In this document: one piece after another, positions 8,265-17,601 of the stretch
Position numbering within the stretch: the first letter of the stretch is position 1
Layout: each line of letters opens with the position of its first letter
NCBI GenBank assembly: GCA_016710745.1
Contig: JADJVB010000010.1
Coordinates: 992,001-1,056,000, forward strand
Direction of reading: 5' to 3'
DNA from: Chitinophagaceae bacterium
GTDB taxonomy: Bacteria; Bacteroidota; Bacteroidia; Chitinophagales; Chitinophagaceae
DNA length: 64,000 bases
Program-made: the position numbers and the translations under genes
The notes under the pieces: generated by a model
Seen by the model: the letters and a program-made list of their open reading frames with translations, nothing else
What the model was told of the DNA's origin: nothing
The model's database searches: none

Positions 8265-8977
8265 TTAAGTTACTAGCCGTTATTTTATTTTGTCCGGTAA
8301 TTGGATTTTCTCAATTATTCGACAATTATAATAATGAGGAGCACGACAGTAAGCCCATACGGTTTGGTATCAACCTGGGCATGAACCGTTCTCACTTTCT
8401 TTTTGAACACGATCCGAGTTTTTTGGTTAATGCACCCTTCGATAGTATAACCGTTATAGAGAGTATCAACAGTACGGGTATAAACCTGGCCTGGCTGGTT
8501 AATTTTCGCATCAGCGATCACTTTGATCTGCGCACGTACCCACTAAACCTTACTTTCAGCGAAAAGAACTTTCAATATAATGTGAAATATCCCGATCTGC
8601 CGGCCGGCGAAAGGCCGGTGACGGAGAAAAAAACGCAGTCCATATCCATGAGTATTCCGGTACAGATAAAATTCAGCAGCGACCGCATCAATAATTTTAA
8701 AGTGTACATGATGGCAGGCGGCAAGGTAGAGTATGACCTGGCATCAAACGCCGGAGCAAAAAATGCGGAAGAAAAAATTAAACTCCGGAAGTTTGATTAT
8801 GGCGTTGAGGCCGGACTGGGCTTTCATTTTTACTTTCCCATATTTGTATTAACACCCGAAATTAAGATGGGCTGGGGTATCGGCAACCTGCACAGCCGGG
8901 ATACCAATTTAAAATATTCGCGGGTAATTGATAAGATCAATTCGCGGATGATCTCTTTCTCGTTAACAGTTGAATAA
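8237..8977 (+). CDS. porT: PorT-family outer-membrane beta-barrel protein (type IX secretion)
   Basis: 246 residues. The start overlaps the end of ubiE; after a basic N-terminus comes a signal peptide (KLLAVILFCPVIGFSQ). The mature part consists of amphipathic beta strands typical of an 8-stranded barrel and ends in an aromatic/hydrophobic strand (SRMISFSLTVE). The ubiE-porT order is widespread in Bacteroidota, supporting PorT, a protein required for T9SS function. This fits the T9SS substrates encoded at 4251 and 37531. Confidence 0.8.
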   Translation: MQYLLRRKIIKLLAVILFCPVIGFSQLFDNYNNEEHDSKPIRFGINLGMNRSHFLFEHDPSFLVNAPFDSITVIESINSTGINLAWLVNFRISDHFDLRTYPLNLTFSEKNFQYNVKYPDLPAGERPVTEKKTQSISMSIPVQIKFSSDRINNFKVYMMAGGKVEYDLASNAGAKNAEEKIKLRKFDYGVEAGLGFHFYFPIFVLTPEIKMGWGIGNLHSRDTNLKYSRVIDKINSRMISFSLTVE

Positions 8978-8988
8978 ATTCAGCAACC

Positions 8989-10710
8989 TTAATAATCGTG
9001 CCTCCGGTTAAACATGTTGATCCGCACACCGCCGGTGATCATGGTTGATGTGGTGGCGGTTGGGTTGGTGAGCGTTTTTTCGCGTCGGTATTGGCCGGCA
9101 ATTTCAAAATAGATATTTTCTCTCAACTCGTACGATACCTGTAAATAAGCGCTGAGCACCGTAGCTTTATCACCGCTGCCTATTTCAAAACCATCATCAC
9201 GGCTACGGGTAGCGTAATTCCTGAAAATATTTCCGCCAAAATTAATGCCCGCGCTGTCTAATCCTTTGGTATAATAAATGCCCTGTACATAAACATGCCA
9301 TTTGGGCGCCGGTTGAAAGCGAACAATACCCAAAACCTCCTGGAAGTTAGACCCCAACGGATGGGCCAATGGCTGGTTATAATGCGTATAGTTCGAAATG
9401 GTATCGTTATGCGCATAGGTAAAAGGCCTCACCCGGTTGGTTTCAATTTGAATATCCAGGTTGGGCACGCCAAAAGCATCCACATATTTTACGCCCAGTT
9501 GTATACCCCATTTATTAACCCAACTGGTGGGGTTGTTCCTTAATTCCGATAAGATGAATTCATCCAGCAACAACTGGCCATACACTTGTGCCCGGTGTGC
9601 AATATTGGCTTTAAAATCGAAGCCTGCCACGGCATTATCCGGACTGCCCACCGTGCCTTCGATATGCCGGTAAAAAATGATGGGGTTCAAATATTGAAAA
9701 TCAAAACGGTTTTTACGCCCAAAAATCACCCCTTCAAAAACGCCGATGTTCAGCCACTTGGTTACGTTCATACTCAGGTGGTGCATGGCTGCATATTTAC
9801 GGTCGAGCAGGGTATCGCCGGCTTTTTTAAACTGAGGAAACAGTTCCATAAAAAGATTCTGGTAATTTAATTTCCAGATACGGGTATTCAGTTTCAGAAA
9901 TAAATTACTATTGCCCCAATCGCTTAAAAATAAACTGCGGTACCCATTGCCGATGAAATTTTTATCGTAGCCAAACTGAACATCAATCGCATTTGCAGCT
10001 CTAACCGTGATATAGCCACGGGCATCAAAATAATCTACCCCGTTTGTTTTGAACGGTTTGTAAAAACCCACGCCCGGCACTGCCCGGTAATTGTTAACCT
10101 GTTGTTGAAAAAATACAGGGCCGCGTTCCTGGTTATCGGTGAGGTACGTAGAAAAACCGATCTTTCGGCCAATGGTACCTCTTGCGGTAATTCCTTTGCT
10201 GTTTAAATAGATCGATTTTTTGGTTTCGGTTTCAATGCCCTGCACATATTGAAATACGGGATTTACCACCAGGAAAAAATTATTGGTTTTTACTTCCAGA
10301 AAATTGGGTTTTGTTTTATAAAAGGTTTTTAAGATCGGCTTCTTACTCTTAAATGCGTCGGTAGGCCCGGTAACCCACTCGCTGTTATTCATTAAAAAGC
10401 TGTTCAGGTTATATTCGTCGATATCGGTAAGTGCCTGGCTGTTCCAGTCCACATATTTATCACGACCGGTTAACAAATCGGTATAACCCAGGCGGGCGCT
10501 GTCGATAAACTCGGTTTGTTCTACAATATACTTTCTGTTAAAAGGACGAACTGATGAAAAATTGAGGTGGGTATTTTTTTGTTGCTTAATTTCCATACGG
10601 TCAACAAAATGGATATCCTTTGAGCCGGGCGTTAAAAAAGTGGATTGGGCTGTTGCAGAAGCGGGACAAATAAAAAACAGGACTTTGACTAAGCTTTTAA
10701 TAAATTGCAT
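8989..10710 (-). CDS. Outer-membrane beta-barrel protein, Wzi/RemB-like
   Basis: 573 residues. Signal peptide of ~21 residues (VKVLFFICPASATAQ), then a long beta-strand-rich body with many aromatic girdle residues and a C-terminal strand, as in the Wzi capsule-assembly barrels and the Flavobacterium gliding-motility protein RemB. Recognisable blocks are FGYDKNFIGNGYRSLFLSD and GFDFKANIAHRAQVYGQLLL. It converges with porT (11-base gap) and is divergent from pyrC. Function in surface polysaccharide attachment or gliding is inferred from family only. Confidence 0.7.
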   Translation of the reverse strand: MQFIKSLVKVLFFICPASATAQSTFLTPGSKDIHFVDRMEIKQQKNTHLNFSSVRPFNRKYIVEQTEFIDSARLGYTDLLTGRDKYVDWNSQALTDIDEYNLNSFLMNNSEWVTGPTDAFKSKKPILKTFYKTKPNFLEVKTNNFFLVVNPVFQYVQGIETETKKSIYLNSKGITARGTIGRKIGFSTYLTDNQERGPVFFQQQVNNYRAVPGVGFYKPFKTNGVDYFDARGYITVRAANAIDVQFGYDKNFIGNGYRSLFLSDWGNSNLFLKLNTRIWKLNYQNLFMELFPQFKKAGDTLLDRKYAAMHHLSMNVTKWLNIGVFEGVIFGRKNRFDFQYLNPIIFYRHIEGTVGSPDNAVAGFDFKANIAHRAQVYGQLLLDEFILSELRNNPTSWVNKWGIQLGVKYVDAFGVPNLDIQIETNRVRPFTYAHNDTISNYTHYNQPLAHPLGSNFQEVLGIVRFQPAPKWHVYVQGIYYTKGLDSAGINFGGNIFRNYATRSRDDGFEIGSGDKATVLSAYLQVSYELRENIYFEIAGQYRREKTLTNPTATTSTMITGGVRINMFNRRHDY

Positions 10711-10748
10711 CAGATAATTTTAGTTTAACACGTAATACCATTCAAGTT

Positions 10749-12140
10749 ATGCAAAAATACCTTTTTAAGAACATCCAGGTAGTAAATGAAGGAAAAATTC
10801 AATCATTGGATGTTTTAACTAACGGCGAAAGGATAGAAAAAATTGCAGCAACCATCGAAACAAAATTTAAGGTAGAAGAGATCGATGGTGAGGGTAAGCA
10901 TCTTTTTCCCGGTGTGATCGACGACCAGGTGCATTTCCGTGAGCCCGGACTTACGCATAAAGCCACGATCTATACCGAGAGCAGGGCTGCCGTGGCAGGC
11001 GGCGTTACCAGTTTTATGGAAATGCCCAATACCATACCCAATGCGCTAACGCCCGAACTGTTGGAAGATAAATATACCATTGCGGCCAACACGGCACTGG
11101 CCAATTACTCTTTTTTCATGGGCACCAGCAATGATAATGCGGAGGAGGTATTGAAAATGAATAAACACAAACGGGATGTTTGCGGGGTGAAGATATTTAT
11201 GGGCGCCAGTACGGGTAATATGCTGGTGGATAGCCATTCGGCTTTGGACAAGGTTTTCAGGGAATCGGAGATGCTGATCGCTACACATTGCGAAGATGAG
11301 CGGATCATCAAAGCCAATTACGAGCGGATTAAAAAAGAAAAAGGAGAATTATCGGCTGCCGATCACCCCCTGATCAGGGATGAAGAAGCCTGTTTTGAAT
11401 CGTCGTTGATTGCGATCAAGTTTGCGCAGAAATACAATAGCCGTTTGCATATCCTGCACATCAGCACCGAAAAGGAACTGCAGCTATTCAGCAACATGAT
11501 GCCGTTGAAAGAGAAAAGAATTACGGCCGAAGTTTGTGTGCATCATTTACATTTTACGGCTGATGATTATGAACAGCTCGGCTATAAAATAAAATGTAAC
11601 CCGGCCATCAAGGCGCCGCATAATAAAGAAGCACTGTGGAAGGCCTTACTCGATGACCGGCTTGATGTAATTGCCACCGACCATGCGCCGCATACCCTGG
11701 AGGAAAAAGGAGGCCCCCTCCTAACCTCCCCCGAAAAGGGAGGAACTGACCGAAGCGGTTCCGGTGGGTACGAAAAAGCTCATGCAGGATTACCATTGGT
11801 TCAACATCCTTTGTTATTGATGTTACATTATTATAGGGAAGGAAGGATCAGTTTAGAAAAAATTGCTGAAAAAATGAGTCATGCTGTGGCCGATTGTTTT
11901 CAAATAGCAGAACGTGGATATATTCGTGAAGGATACTATGCCGACCTGGTGGTTGTTGACACGCAAATGCCGTCGAAAGTAACCCGGGAGAATATTTTAT
12001 ACAAATGTGGCTGGAGCCCCTTAGAGAATTTTACGTTTCCTGCATCTATACTAAGTACGTTTGTAAGTGGCAAACTGGTTTATGACCATGGCGCCTTTGA
12101 TGAATCAACAAAAGGACGGCGGTTATTATTTAACAGGTAA
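10749..12140 (+). CDS. pyrC: Dihydroorotase with an in-frame palindromic-element insertion
   Basis: 463 residues. An amidohydrolase-fold enzyme of pyrimidine synthesis (carbamoyl aspartate to dihydroorotate). Zinc and catalytic motifs are present: DDQVHFREPGLTHK near residue 60, VKIFMGAS with the position of the carboxylated lysine, HILHIST, and the catalytic DHAPHT. About 20 residues (GGPLLTS...GSGG, bases 11709-11768) are inserted just after the active-site loop, between HTLEEK and YEKAHAGLPLVQ, where homologues have only a few residues. This insertion is a DNA repeat element read through in frame. Confidence 0.9.
   Translation: MQKYLFKNIQVVNEGKIQSLDVLTNGERIEKIAATIETKFKVEEIDGEGKHLFPGVIDDQVHFREPGLTHKATIYTESRAAVAGGVTSFMEMPNTIPNALTPELLEDKYTIAANTALANYSFFMGTSNDNAEEVLKMNKHKRDVCGVKIFMGASTGNMLVDSHSALDKVFRESEMLIATHCEDERIIKANYERIKKEKGELSAADHPLIRDEEACFESSLIAIKFAQKYNSRLHILHISTEKELQLFSNMMPLKEKRITAEVCVHHLHFTADDYEQLGYKIKCNPAIKAPHNKEALWKALLDDRLDVIATDHAPHTLEEKGGPLLTSPEKGGTDRSGSGGYEKAHAGLPLVQHPLLLMLHYYREGRISLEKIAEKMSHAVADCFQIAERGYIREGYYADLVVVDTQMPSKVTRENILYKCGWSPLENFTFPASILSTFVSGKLVYDHGAFDESTKGRRLLFNR
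11709..11768 (+). repeat. Palindromic element inserted in the pyrC reading frame
   Basis: Core inverted repeat CCTCCCCC(GAAA)AGGGAGG within CCCCCTCC...GGAACTGACCG. Sixty bases, a multiple of three, with no stop codon in the gene's frame. The composition (G/C-rich, palindromic) differs from the surrounding gene. Confidence 0.7.
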
Positions 12141-12141
12141 T

Positions 12142-12240
12142 ATCTGATAGGTAATATTTAATATGGAATATTGAATATTAATACAGCATTAGTCTGAATA
12201 CAGCCAGTTCATATTAAATATTAAATCTTCAATATCAGAT
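12142..12240. repeat. A/T-rich inverted-repeat intergenic element
   Basis: ATCTGATAGGTAATATTTA at the left end is mirrored by TAAATCTTCAATATCAGAT at the right; the inside holds repeated AATATTGAATATT-type words. It fills the whole pyrC to MutS-like gap. Confidence 0.55.
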
Positions 12241-12244
12241 CAGT

Positions 12245-13561
12245 ATGGAGATAGACAAAACAACACTGACCGACCTGTTAATGTTCAATACCGGCGAAGA
12301 TATTTCGATGCTCGGTAAAATGGACCTGTGCAGCACCACGCATGGCAGCGAGCAGTTGCGCATCAATTTCAGCACGGCCTTAAAAACGCAGGAAGAGATC
12401 ATTGCGGTGCAGGATACCCTGAAACTGATCCTGGCCCAATTGCCGCAATGGCCTTCAACCATCACAAACGGTACGGTGATGGTGGTTGAAAAATTTTATG
12501 ATTCGCCCATCAGCCAGATCCCGCCGCATCCTTCGGTGGTGGAAGCCTGGAGTTATAAATTACTGCATGGTCCCGATTTTGCGCTGGTAACCTATTCGGC
12601 CAAACATTGTTTCGATTTTATAAAAGGGTTTCAGCAGGTACTGGAGCTTTTTGCGGGCGCACCGGTTCCGCTGCCCCTGCAGAAGGTATTAGCGGCCATC
12701 GAAAAAAGTATCCGGATAGAACAATTTGCCATCGTTGACAGGCACGCCGGCATTGAAGCGCTGAGTCCTGCACAAAAACTCGAATTTGCCCATTTTGTAA
12801 GGCATCGGTATAAACACAATATACTTGAGTTGGTGGTGCTGTATGCCCAAATAGATGCCTGGTATGGTATGGCCAGGGCAGTGCAAAAATTTGGCCTGGT
12901 TTTCCCCGAATTTGTAAACCATGCCGGGCCGGTTATAGAAGCACGTGGCCTTTATCATTTGCTGGTACCCCAGCCCGTTGCTTATGATGTGGCGCTTAAC
13001 CAAAAAACCAATTTTATATTTTTAACCGGCGCCAATATGGCCGGCAAAAGCACGTTTATCAAATCGGTGGGCGCGGCGGTATTTCTGGCGCATATTGGTA
13101 TGGGTGTGCCGGCACAACAGATGCAGCTCACGCTGTTTGATGGTATGCTCAGCAATATCAATGTGGTGGACAATATTGCCAAAGGCGAAAGTTATTTTTA
13201 CAACGAAGTGCAGCGCATCAAAGCCACTATCACCAAGATCAGCGACGGCAAAAAATGGCTGATCCTCATCGACGAACTCTTTAAAGGCACCAATGTACAG
13301 GATGCCATGAAATGCAGCAGCACGGTCATTGAAGGGTTGTTAAAAATGAAGTACTCGCTGTTCATCCTCTCTACCCACTTATACGAAATAGGTGAGGAGC
13401 TCAAAAAATATCCCAATATCGATTTTAAGTATTTCGAAACCTCGGTGGTCAACGACCAGCTTCATTTCAGCTATCATTTAAAAGACGGCATCAGCAACGA
13501 CCGGCTGGGTTATTTGATTTTGAAGCGGGAGGGCGTAGTGGAGATGCTGGAGAAGATGTGA
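12245..13561 (+). CDS. MutS-family ATPase lacking mismatch-recognition domains
   Basis: 438 residues, about half the size of MutS. The N-terminal part resembles only the MutS core/lever region; residues ~255-430 are the MutS ABC-type ATPase: Walker A LTGANMAGKST, the ...NVVDNIAKGESYFYNEV segment, Walker B LILIDELFKGTN and the LSTHLYE switch. No N-terminal mismatch-recognition domain (Phe-x-Glu) and no C-terminal Smr nuclease are present. Such short MutS-like proteins are common in Bacteroidota; their DNA target is not established. Confidence 0.8.
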   Translation: MEIDKTTLTDLLMFNTGEDISMLGKMDLCSTTHGSEQLRINFSTALKTQEEIIAVQDTLKLILAQLPQWPSTITNGTVMVVEKFYDSPISQIPPHPSVVEAWSYKLLHGPDFALVTYSAKHCFDFIKGFQQVLELFAGAPVPLPLQKVLAAIEKSIRIEQFAIVDRHAGIEALSPAQKLEFAHFVRHRYKHNILELVVLYAQIDAWYGMARAVQKFGLVFPEFVNHAGPVIEARGLYHLLVPQPVAYDVALNQKTNFIFLTGANMAGKSTFIKSVGAAVFLAHIGMGVPAQQMQLTLFDGMLSNINVVDNIAKGESYFYNEVQRIKATITKISDGKKWLILIDELFKGTNVQDAMKCSSTVIEGLLKMKYSLFILSTHLYEIGEELKKYPNIDFKYFETSVVNDQLHFSYHLKDGISNDRLGYLILKREGVVEMLEKM

Positions 13562-13611
13562 GTAAGCCGGGGTAAATGCCTATCCCCTGTACGGATGTGA
13601 ATTTGAAAACT

Positions 13612-13767
13612 TACCGGTTTATGGTATATAGAATACAAATTTATCGGCATATATTTAGCCATTATTATTTGGTTACAAATGATTACAAACGGATAAACGC
13701 GAGACTTTCAGGAAAATTAGTAAATTGATAATCAATAAAATACTGCGCCTATTACGTAAATACACGA
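13612..13767 (+). repeat. Array head repeat, copy 1 (candidate attI/leader)
   Basis: About 155 bases found again at 41889-42043. Shared blocks include TACCGGTTTRTGGTATAT, TTTAGCCRTTATT, ACAAATGATTACAAACGG (two direct TTACAAA-like words) and TTGATAATCAATAA (palindromic). Similarity stops exactly where the first cassette begins with GTT (13768 here, 42044 in the other copy). This is what an integron attI site would look like, but no integrase gene is adjacent. Confidence 0.6.
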
Positions 13768-13818
13768 GTTACCTGCAATGCTTACCGACATTTCGAACAT
13801 TACATAGACTGACATCAG

Positions 13819-14289
13819 ATGACTAGACTCCTAACATCGTTCTTTCTAACAACAATAGCACTGACTTCTTTTGGACAGATGACTTGGAAAAGCTTGAATG
13901 ACATTCCTAAAAAATGGATAATGGTTGAGCGTGACAGCTTGGGTTATTTGGTTTACGACCCTTGCGATGGAGGGACGCCAATGATTACTATTGACAGTGG
14001 TTATATTACAATTTACTGGCAGCTTGACGCACCAACGAAATTTGTCATCAACAAATTTACTCGGCTGACAGGCAATAGGTCTTTTTATATTAACGCAGCA
14101 GCCGAAGATGGAAACATGGAATTTACAGTTGAGATAAAAAATGGTAAGCAAAAACTTGTTCTATGGACTTTTGGGGATTTCAAATGGGTGATGACACCAC
14201 TCAGATTTAAGAACTTGTTCCGACAAGTGAATAATCCTTGTCCAACTGAAAAGAAGCCAGAGAAGCAATTCTTGACAGTTGAGTTCTAA
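13819..14289 (+). CDS. Cassette gene 1: secreted protein of unknown function
   Basis: 156 residues. A signal peptide (LLTSFFLTTIALTSFGQ) precedes a soluble domain, beta-rich by composition, with no motif I recognise. It is the only gene of the first cassette, which runs from GTTACCTGCA at 13768 to the attC-like site at 14336. Base composition is more A/T-rich than the preceding chromosomal genes. No TAnnTTTG box was seen between the cassette start and the ATG, so transcription may come from the upstream head repeat. Confidence 0.65.
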   Translation: MTRLLTSFFLTTIALTSFGQMTWKSLNDIPKKWIMVERDSLGYLVYDPCDGGTPMITIDSGYITIYWQLDAPTKFVINKFTRLTGNRSFYINAAAEDGNMEFTVEIKNGKQKLVLWTFGDFKWVMTPLRFKNLFRQVNNPCPTEKKPEKQFLTVEF

Positions 14290-14335
14290 AGCTTTTAAAA
14301 AGTTACTTTGGCCATCTCAGACAGACAATAGCACA

Positions 14336-14540
14336 TGCAGGTAACATCGGGTTTTATGCAACTTGGGCAAGACCAGCAATTTTTCAGCTTCAGTTCGCTA
14401 CCAATCATCGGCTATGGGCTTGACCGTGTACTATGCATTTTTTCGTTTTTAAAATATAAATTTCGTTTCTTAATTTACATCGTGGCGGGGGCGGACACAG
14501 CATCAAATACCCAAGCTGCATAAAGCCCCGCCCGTTGGCA
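14336..14540 (+). repeat. attC-like site 1
   Basis: Starts TGCAGGTAAC, the exact reverse complement of the cassette's first ten bases (13768-13777). Left arm GGGTTTTATGCAACTTGGG pairs with CCCAAGCTGCATAAAGCCC; the right boundary is CCCGTTGGCAG. The inner part holds TTTCTTAATTTACAT, the mark of subfamily A. Confidence 0.75.
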
Positions 14541-14577
14541 GCAATAAATACAGACACCTCAATCGAAATATGATCCC

Positions 14578-15153
14578 ATGTTTAATTTTATGAAAATTGG
14601 AATCTCAATCTATTTTATTTCACTGTTAATTTCATGTCAGTCAAGTGGACAGAAAATTCAGAGAAAAGATGCTGCTTATGCAATTAACTTAATAGACAGT
14701 TTAACTACTACCCTTGGTGACCCAGCAAATAAATTGGTGGCATATTCTAAATCACTAAGTAAAGAGATGTCACTTGATAACAAAGTCGAAAAGACTTTAG
14801 TTGATACAATGCAGATCTATTATAATGCACTTATCTCAAGTTATGAAAAGGCAATTCAAGAAATTACTAATAATGAGACACTTGCGAAATTTAAAGAAAT
14901 GCAAAGCAACTTTCTGGTTCTTTTAAATAAAGGTAAAGAACCCTGGGCGGTGACAGTTCCAGTTCAAATTAAAATGTTTCGAAAAGGTTGGGATTCGTTG
15001 AGTATTAAAGAACAAGAGATATTTAAAACTAAGGAAATTTTTATGATGAAGTCAGCATCTGAAGTACTTGAATGGGCAAAAATCGTAGCTATGCAAGAGG
15101 ATGAGTTAGAAAAAAAATATCATCTTGAATTAATTAATGACAAGTACAGATAA
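14578..15153 (+). CDS. Cassette gene 2: lipoprotein of unknown function
   Basis: 191 residues with a lipoprotein signal peptide (IYFISLLISCQ, lipobox LISC) and a largely helical, lysine/glutamate-rich mature part containing LTTTLGDPANKL and a C-terminal helix. No family was recognised. ATG 14578 is used; an in-frame ATG at 14590 is an alternative start. The cassette runs from GTTGGCAGC at 14534 to the attC at 15161 and carries only this gene. Confidence 0.65.
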   Translation: MFNFMKIGISIYFISLLISCQSSGQKIQRKDAAYAINLIDSLTTTLGDPANKLVAYSKSLSKEMSLDNKVEKTLVDTMQIYYNALISSYEKAIQEITNNETLAKFKEMQSNFLVLLNKGKEPWAVTVPVQIKMFRKGWDSLSIKEQEIFKTKEIFMMKSASEVLEWAKIVAMQEDELEKKYHLELINDKYR

Positions 15154-15160
15154 TTTTACT

Positions 15161-15359
15161 GCTGCCAACATAGGGTTTTGCGGGAAGTGTGGCAGGACAA
15201 ACAAACTTCAGCTAAGTACTAAGCCGGGCATTGGTTATGGGCTGACACAGCAACTTTGGGCTTTTGTGCTTAACTTCAACATAGCAACTTTATTCAACAG
15301 CGGCTGTGGGCGGACACAGGGACAATTCCACACCTGCGCAAAGCCCCGGGCGTTAGCGG
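15161..15359 (+). repeat. attC-like site 2
   Basis: Begins GCTGCCAAC, exact reverse complement of the cassette start GTTGGCAGC at 14534. Left arm TTTTGCGGGAAGTGTGG pairs with CCACACCTGCGCAAAG; right boundary GGGCGTTAGCGG. Confidence 0.75.
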
Positions 15360-15389
15360 TCATGCTATTTAGAAACACCCTAATTATTT

Positions 15390-15551
15390 ATGAGTAAAAA
15401 GACAACACGACAGACAGATTTTATAAAATGGTTCGGGCCTGTTCTTGACGCATTGAGAGCCTTAGGCGGTTTTGCACGACCGAAAGAAATTACAAAACGG
15501 ATTGCTGAGACTTGGAAAACTTTCAGCAGCAAATACATCTTCAATTATTAA
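15390..15551 (+). pseudogene. Truncated Mrr-type N-terminal domain (53 residues)
   Basis: The short ORF encodes MSKKTTRQTDFIKWFGPVLD, then a segment like the Mrr_N winged helix of restriction-endonuclease Mrr homologues (LRALGGFARPKEITKRIAE), and then stops. The nuclease domain is missing and no attC follows; the next gene in the same cassette starts 49 bases later. It is therefore best read as a remnant left by a deletion that fused two cassettes. A standalone small DNA-binding protein cannot be excluded. Confidence 0.45.
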
Positions 15552-15600
15552 AATAAAAACAGGATTCTGTAAGGGCTGTATAAAAAAAATCTAACCGGTT

Positions 15601-17148
15601 ATGAAACCAAACTTTCAAAACTTCAGAAAACGAAATCTAATTTTCTTTTTTGTAACAACCTGCTTTTTGCTTTTTTCGTGTACTAACAAAAACCCAAACA
15701 TCACCAAACAGGAATTAGAGAAGTATTTGCAAGCGGAAATGAAGAAGCAACAAATCCCAGGGCTTTCCTATGCCATTGTTTTGGATGGTAAAATTATTGA
15801 TAGCGGTGCCCTTGGATTAGCCAATGTTGGACTCAAGGTTCCTGCAACTTTAAATTCAAAATTTAACATCGGTTCAATTGGAAAAACATTTACCGCAACT
15901 TCCATCATGCTCTTGCAAAGAGATGGGAAGTTATCAATCAATGACCTAGTTAACAAATACTTTGATTCTTTACCTGCAAACTGGAATACCATCACAATCA
16001 AACACCTTCTAACCCATACATCTGGAATTAGGGATTATTGTCAGGATCATCCAGATTATCCACTTATTAGCGGAGCTACAGGTGAAGGGTTGGAAGAACG
16101 CAAAATAGAGATTTCTGAACTTCAGTTTATTAAACTAGTTACCACTGACCCCTTGAATTTTACACCTGGAGAACGTTTTGCATATAGCAATTCCAATTAC
16201 TTTCTTCTTGGGTTCATCATTCAAAAAGTAAGTGGTCAATCGTTATCTGAATTTATGAGTGAGCGGCTCTTTACTCCAGCTGGTATGACAGAAACAATGC
16301 GTGAAAATGTTCCGGTAATTGTTCCAGACAGAGCCACCGGGTATAATTTGAATGATAGCAATAAGTTGATTAATGGTGCTTACATCAGCAATTTTTATTC
16401 TTCCCAAGGTGATATGGGCATTATTACAACGGCAAAAGATTTGACCAAATGGATCATTGCATTAGAAGGTGGAAAAATTTTGGACAAAGAATCTTTGCGT
16501 CAAATGTGGACTCCTTGTAAACTAAAGAGTGGTTTTGAACCAATGGACGCTTATGGCAGTTATAGTTATGGATATAGTTATGGATTAGGTTGGGAATTAA
16601 ACTGTCATAATGGATATATAGAAAATGGCCATGGGGGTGATTTCATGAATGGTTTTTCGGCAAAATTTGTACATTTTCCAGAGAAAAAACTGACGGTGGT
16701 TGTACTTACTAATTTACAACCTTGGAAAATTTCGCAACCAGGAGTGGATGTTTACAGGATAGCAGGTTTTTATGTGTCCGAATTGAATGCAATTGACCAA
16801 TTTCAAACAGCATCAACCGCAGACAGTAGCTTGAATAATATAGTGTATGATTTCTATAATCAATTGATGAGTAAAGGAGAGTTTGACACTTCGGTGGTTA
16901 CTATAAATTTCAAGGAAAGAACAAATCCAATTGTCAAGAATTTATATACTGGAAAAGTTCCTAATTCCAAAACAAAGATTCATGTGAGTTGTATAAAAAC
17001 AGATAGGATGGCAGATAGGAATCTTGTGCGATGGGGAGTGCTTGTAAAAAAAATCAACTACTACGAAATTACAGAAGAAAATAAAACACCAACATACATG
17101 GCTATCTATTTTACAACAGATAATAAGATAGCTGACATATCGTATTAG
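15601..17148 (+). CDS. Cassette gene 3: serine hydrolase of the beta-lactamase/penicillin-binding fold, lipoprotein
   Basis: 515 residues. Lipoprotein signal (CFLLFSC, Cys27). Residues ~35-400 form a class C-like beta-lactamase/esterase fold: the SxxK nucleophile motif S92-I-G-K95, a YSN motif (FAYSNSNYF) near residue 200, and HGG (NGHGGDFMNGF) as the third box. The extra C-terminal ~120 residues match the small domain found after this fold in many Bacteroidota hydrolases. Likely periplasmic peptidase or esterase; true beta-lactam hydrolysis is not implied. Shares a cassette with the Mrr remnant. Confidence 0.85.
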   Translation: MKPNFQNFRKRNLIFFFVTTCFLLFSCTNKNPNITKQELEKYLQAEMKKQQIPGLSYAIVLDGKIIDSGALGLANVGLKVPATLNSKFNIGSIGKTFTATSIMLLQRDGKLSINDLVNKYFDSLPANWNTITIKHLLTHTSGIRDYCQDHPDYPLISGATGEGLEERKIEISELQFIKLVTTDPLNFTPGERFAYSNSNYFLLGFIIQKVSGQSLSEFMSERLFTPAGMTETMRENVPVIVPDRATGYNLNDSNKLINGAYISNFYSSQGDMGIITTAKDLTKWIIALEGGKILDKESLRQMWTPCKLKSGFEPMDAYGSYSYGYSYGLGWELNCHNGYIENGHGGDFMNGFSAKFVHFPEKKLTVVVLTNLQPWKISQPGVDVYRIAGFYVSELNAIDQFQTASTADSSLNNIVYDFYNQLMSKGEFDTSVVTINFKERTNPIVKNLYTGKVPNSKTKIHVSCIKTDRMADRNLVRWGVLVKKINYYEITEENKTPTYMAIYFTTDNKIADISY

Positions 17149-17409
17149 AGAATTGCATGCCCATAGACAATTTATGGCGAGAAGTTAATCCGAAGCTCTG
17201 ACGTTTGTATTTTTTCGCCTGTTTCCCCAACTTGGGTAGAAAAATGATTCTCCATTTTTAGAAACTCCGATGGAAGAAGAACAAATTCCGAATGGTTATG
17301 CTGGGTTGTACCGCTTGTGATTATAGAGGTGTATGTGATTTTATGGCCAGCATTAACCAGAAGAAAAGCGTTTTCAAAAATATGAAGTATAACTATCAAT
17401 CAGCACGAA

Positions 17410-17601
17410 CCGCTAACATTGGTATTGCTGCAAGTGGGGCTGGACGTTGAAACTTCGGCTGTTTGCATCGCTGTACTTTAGTTCGGGCAGACGAATATCT
17501 ATTTGGCTTTTTGTTGTTAACTTCAACTTTATATTTTCAATTGGGCATCGTTTCCGGGCTGGACGTTATAAAATATCCCACCTGCAGCAATACCTGCCCG
17601 T
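17410..17601 (+). repeat. attC-like site 3, interrupted by IS copy A
   Basis: CCGCTAAC is the exact reverse complement of GTTAGCGG, the cassette start at 15352. Left arm GGTATTGCTGCAAGTGGG pairs 17/18 with CCCACCTGCAGCAATACC. The IS splits the final CGTT box: CGT remains here and CGTTGGC resumes at 19350. The 260 bases between the hydrolase and this site (17149-17409) hold no convincing gene. Confidence 0.75.
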
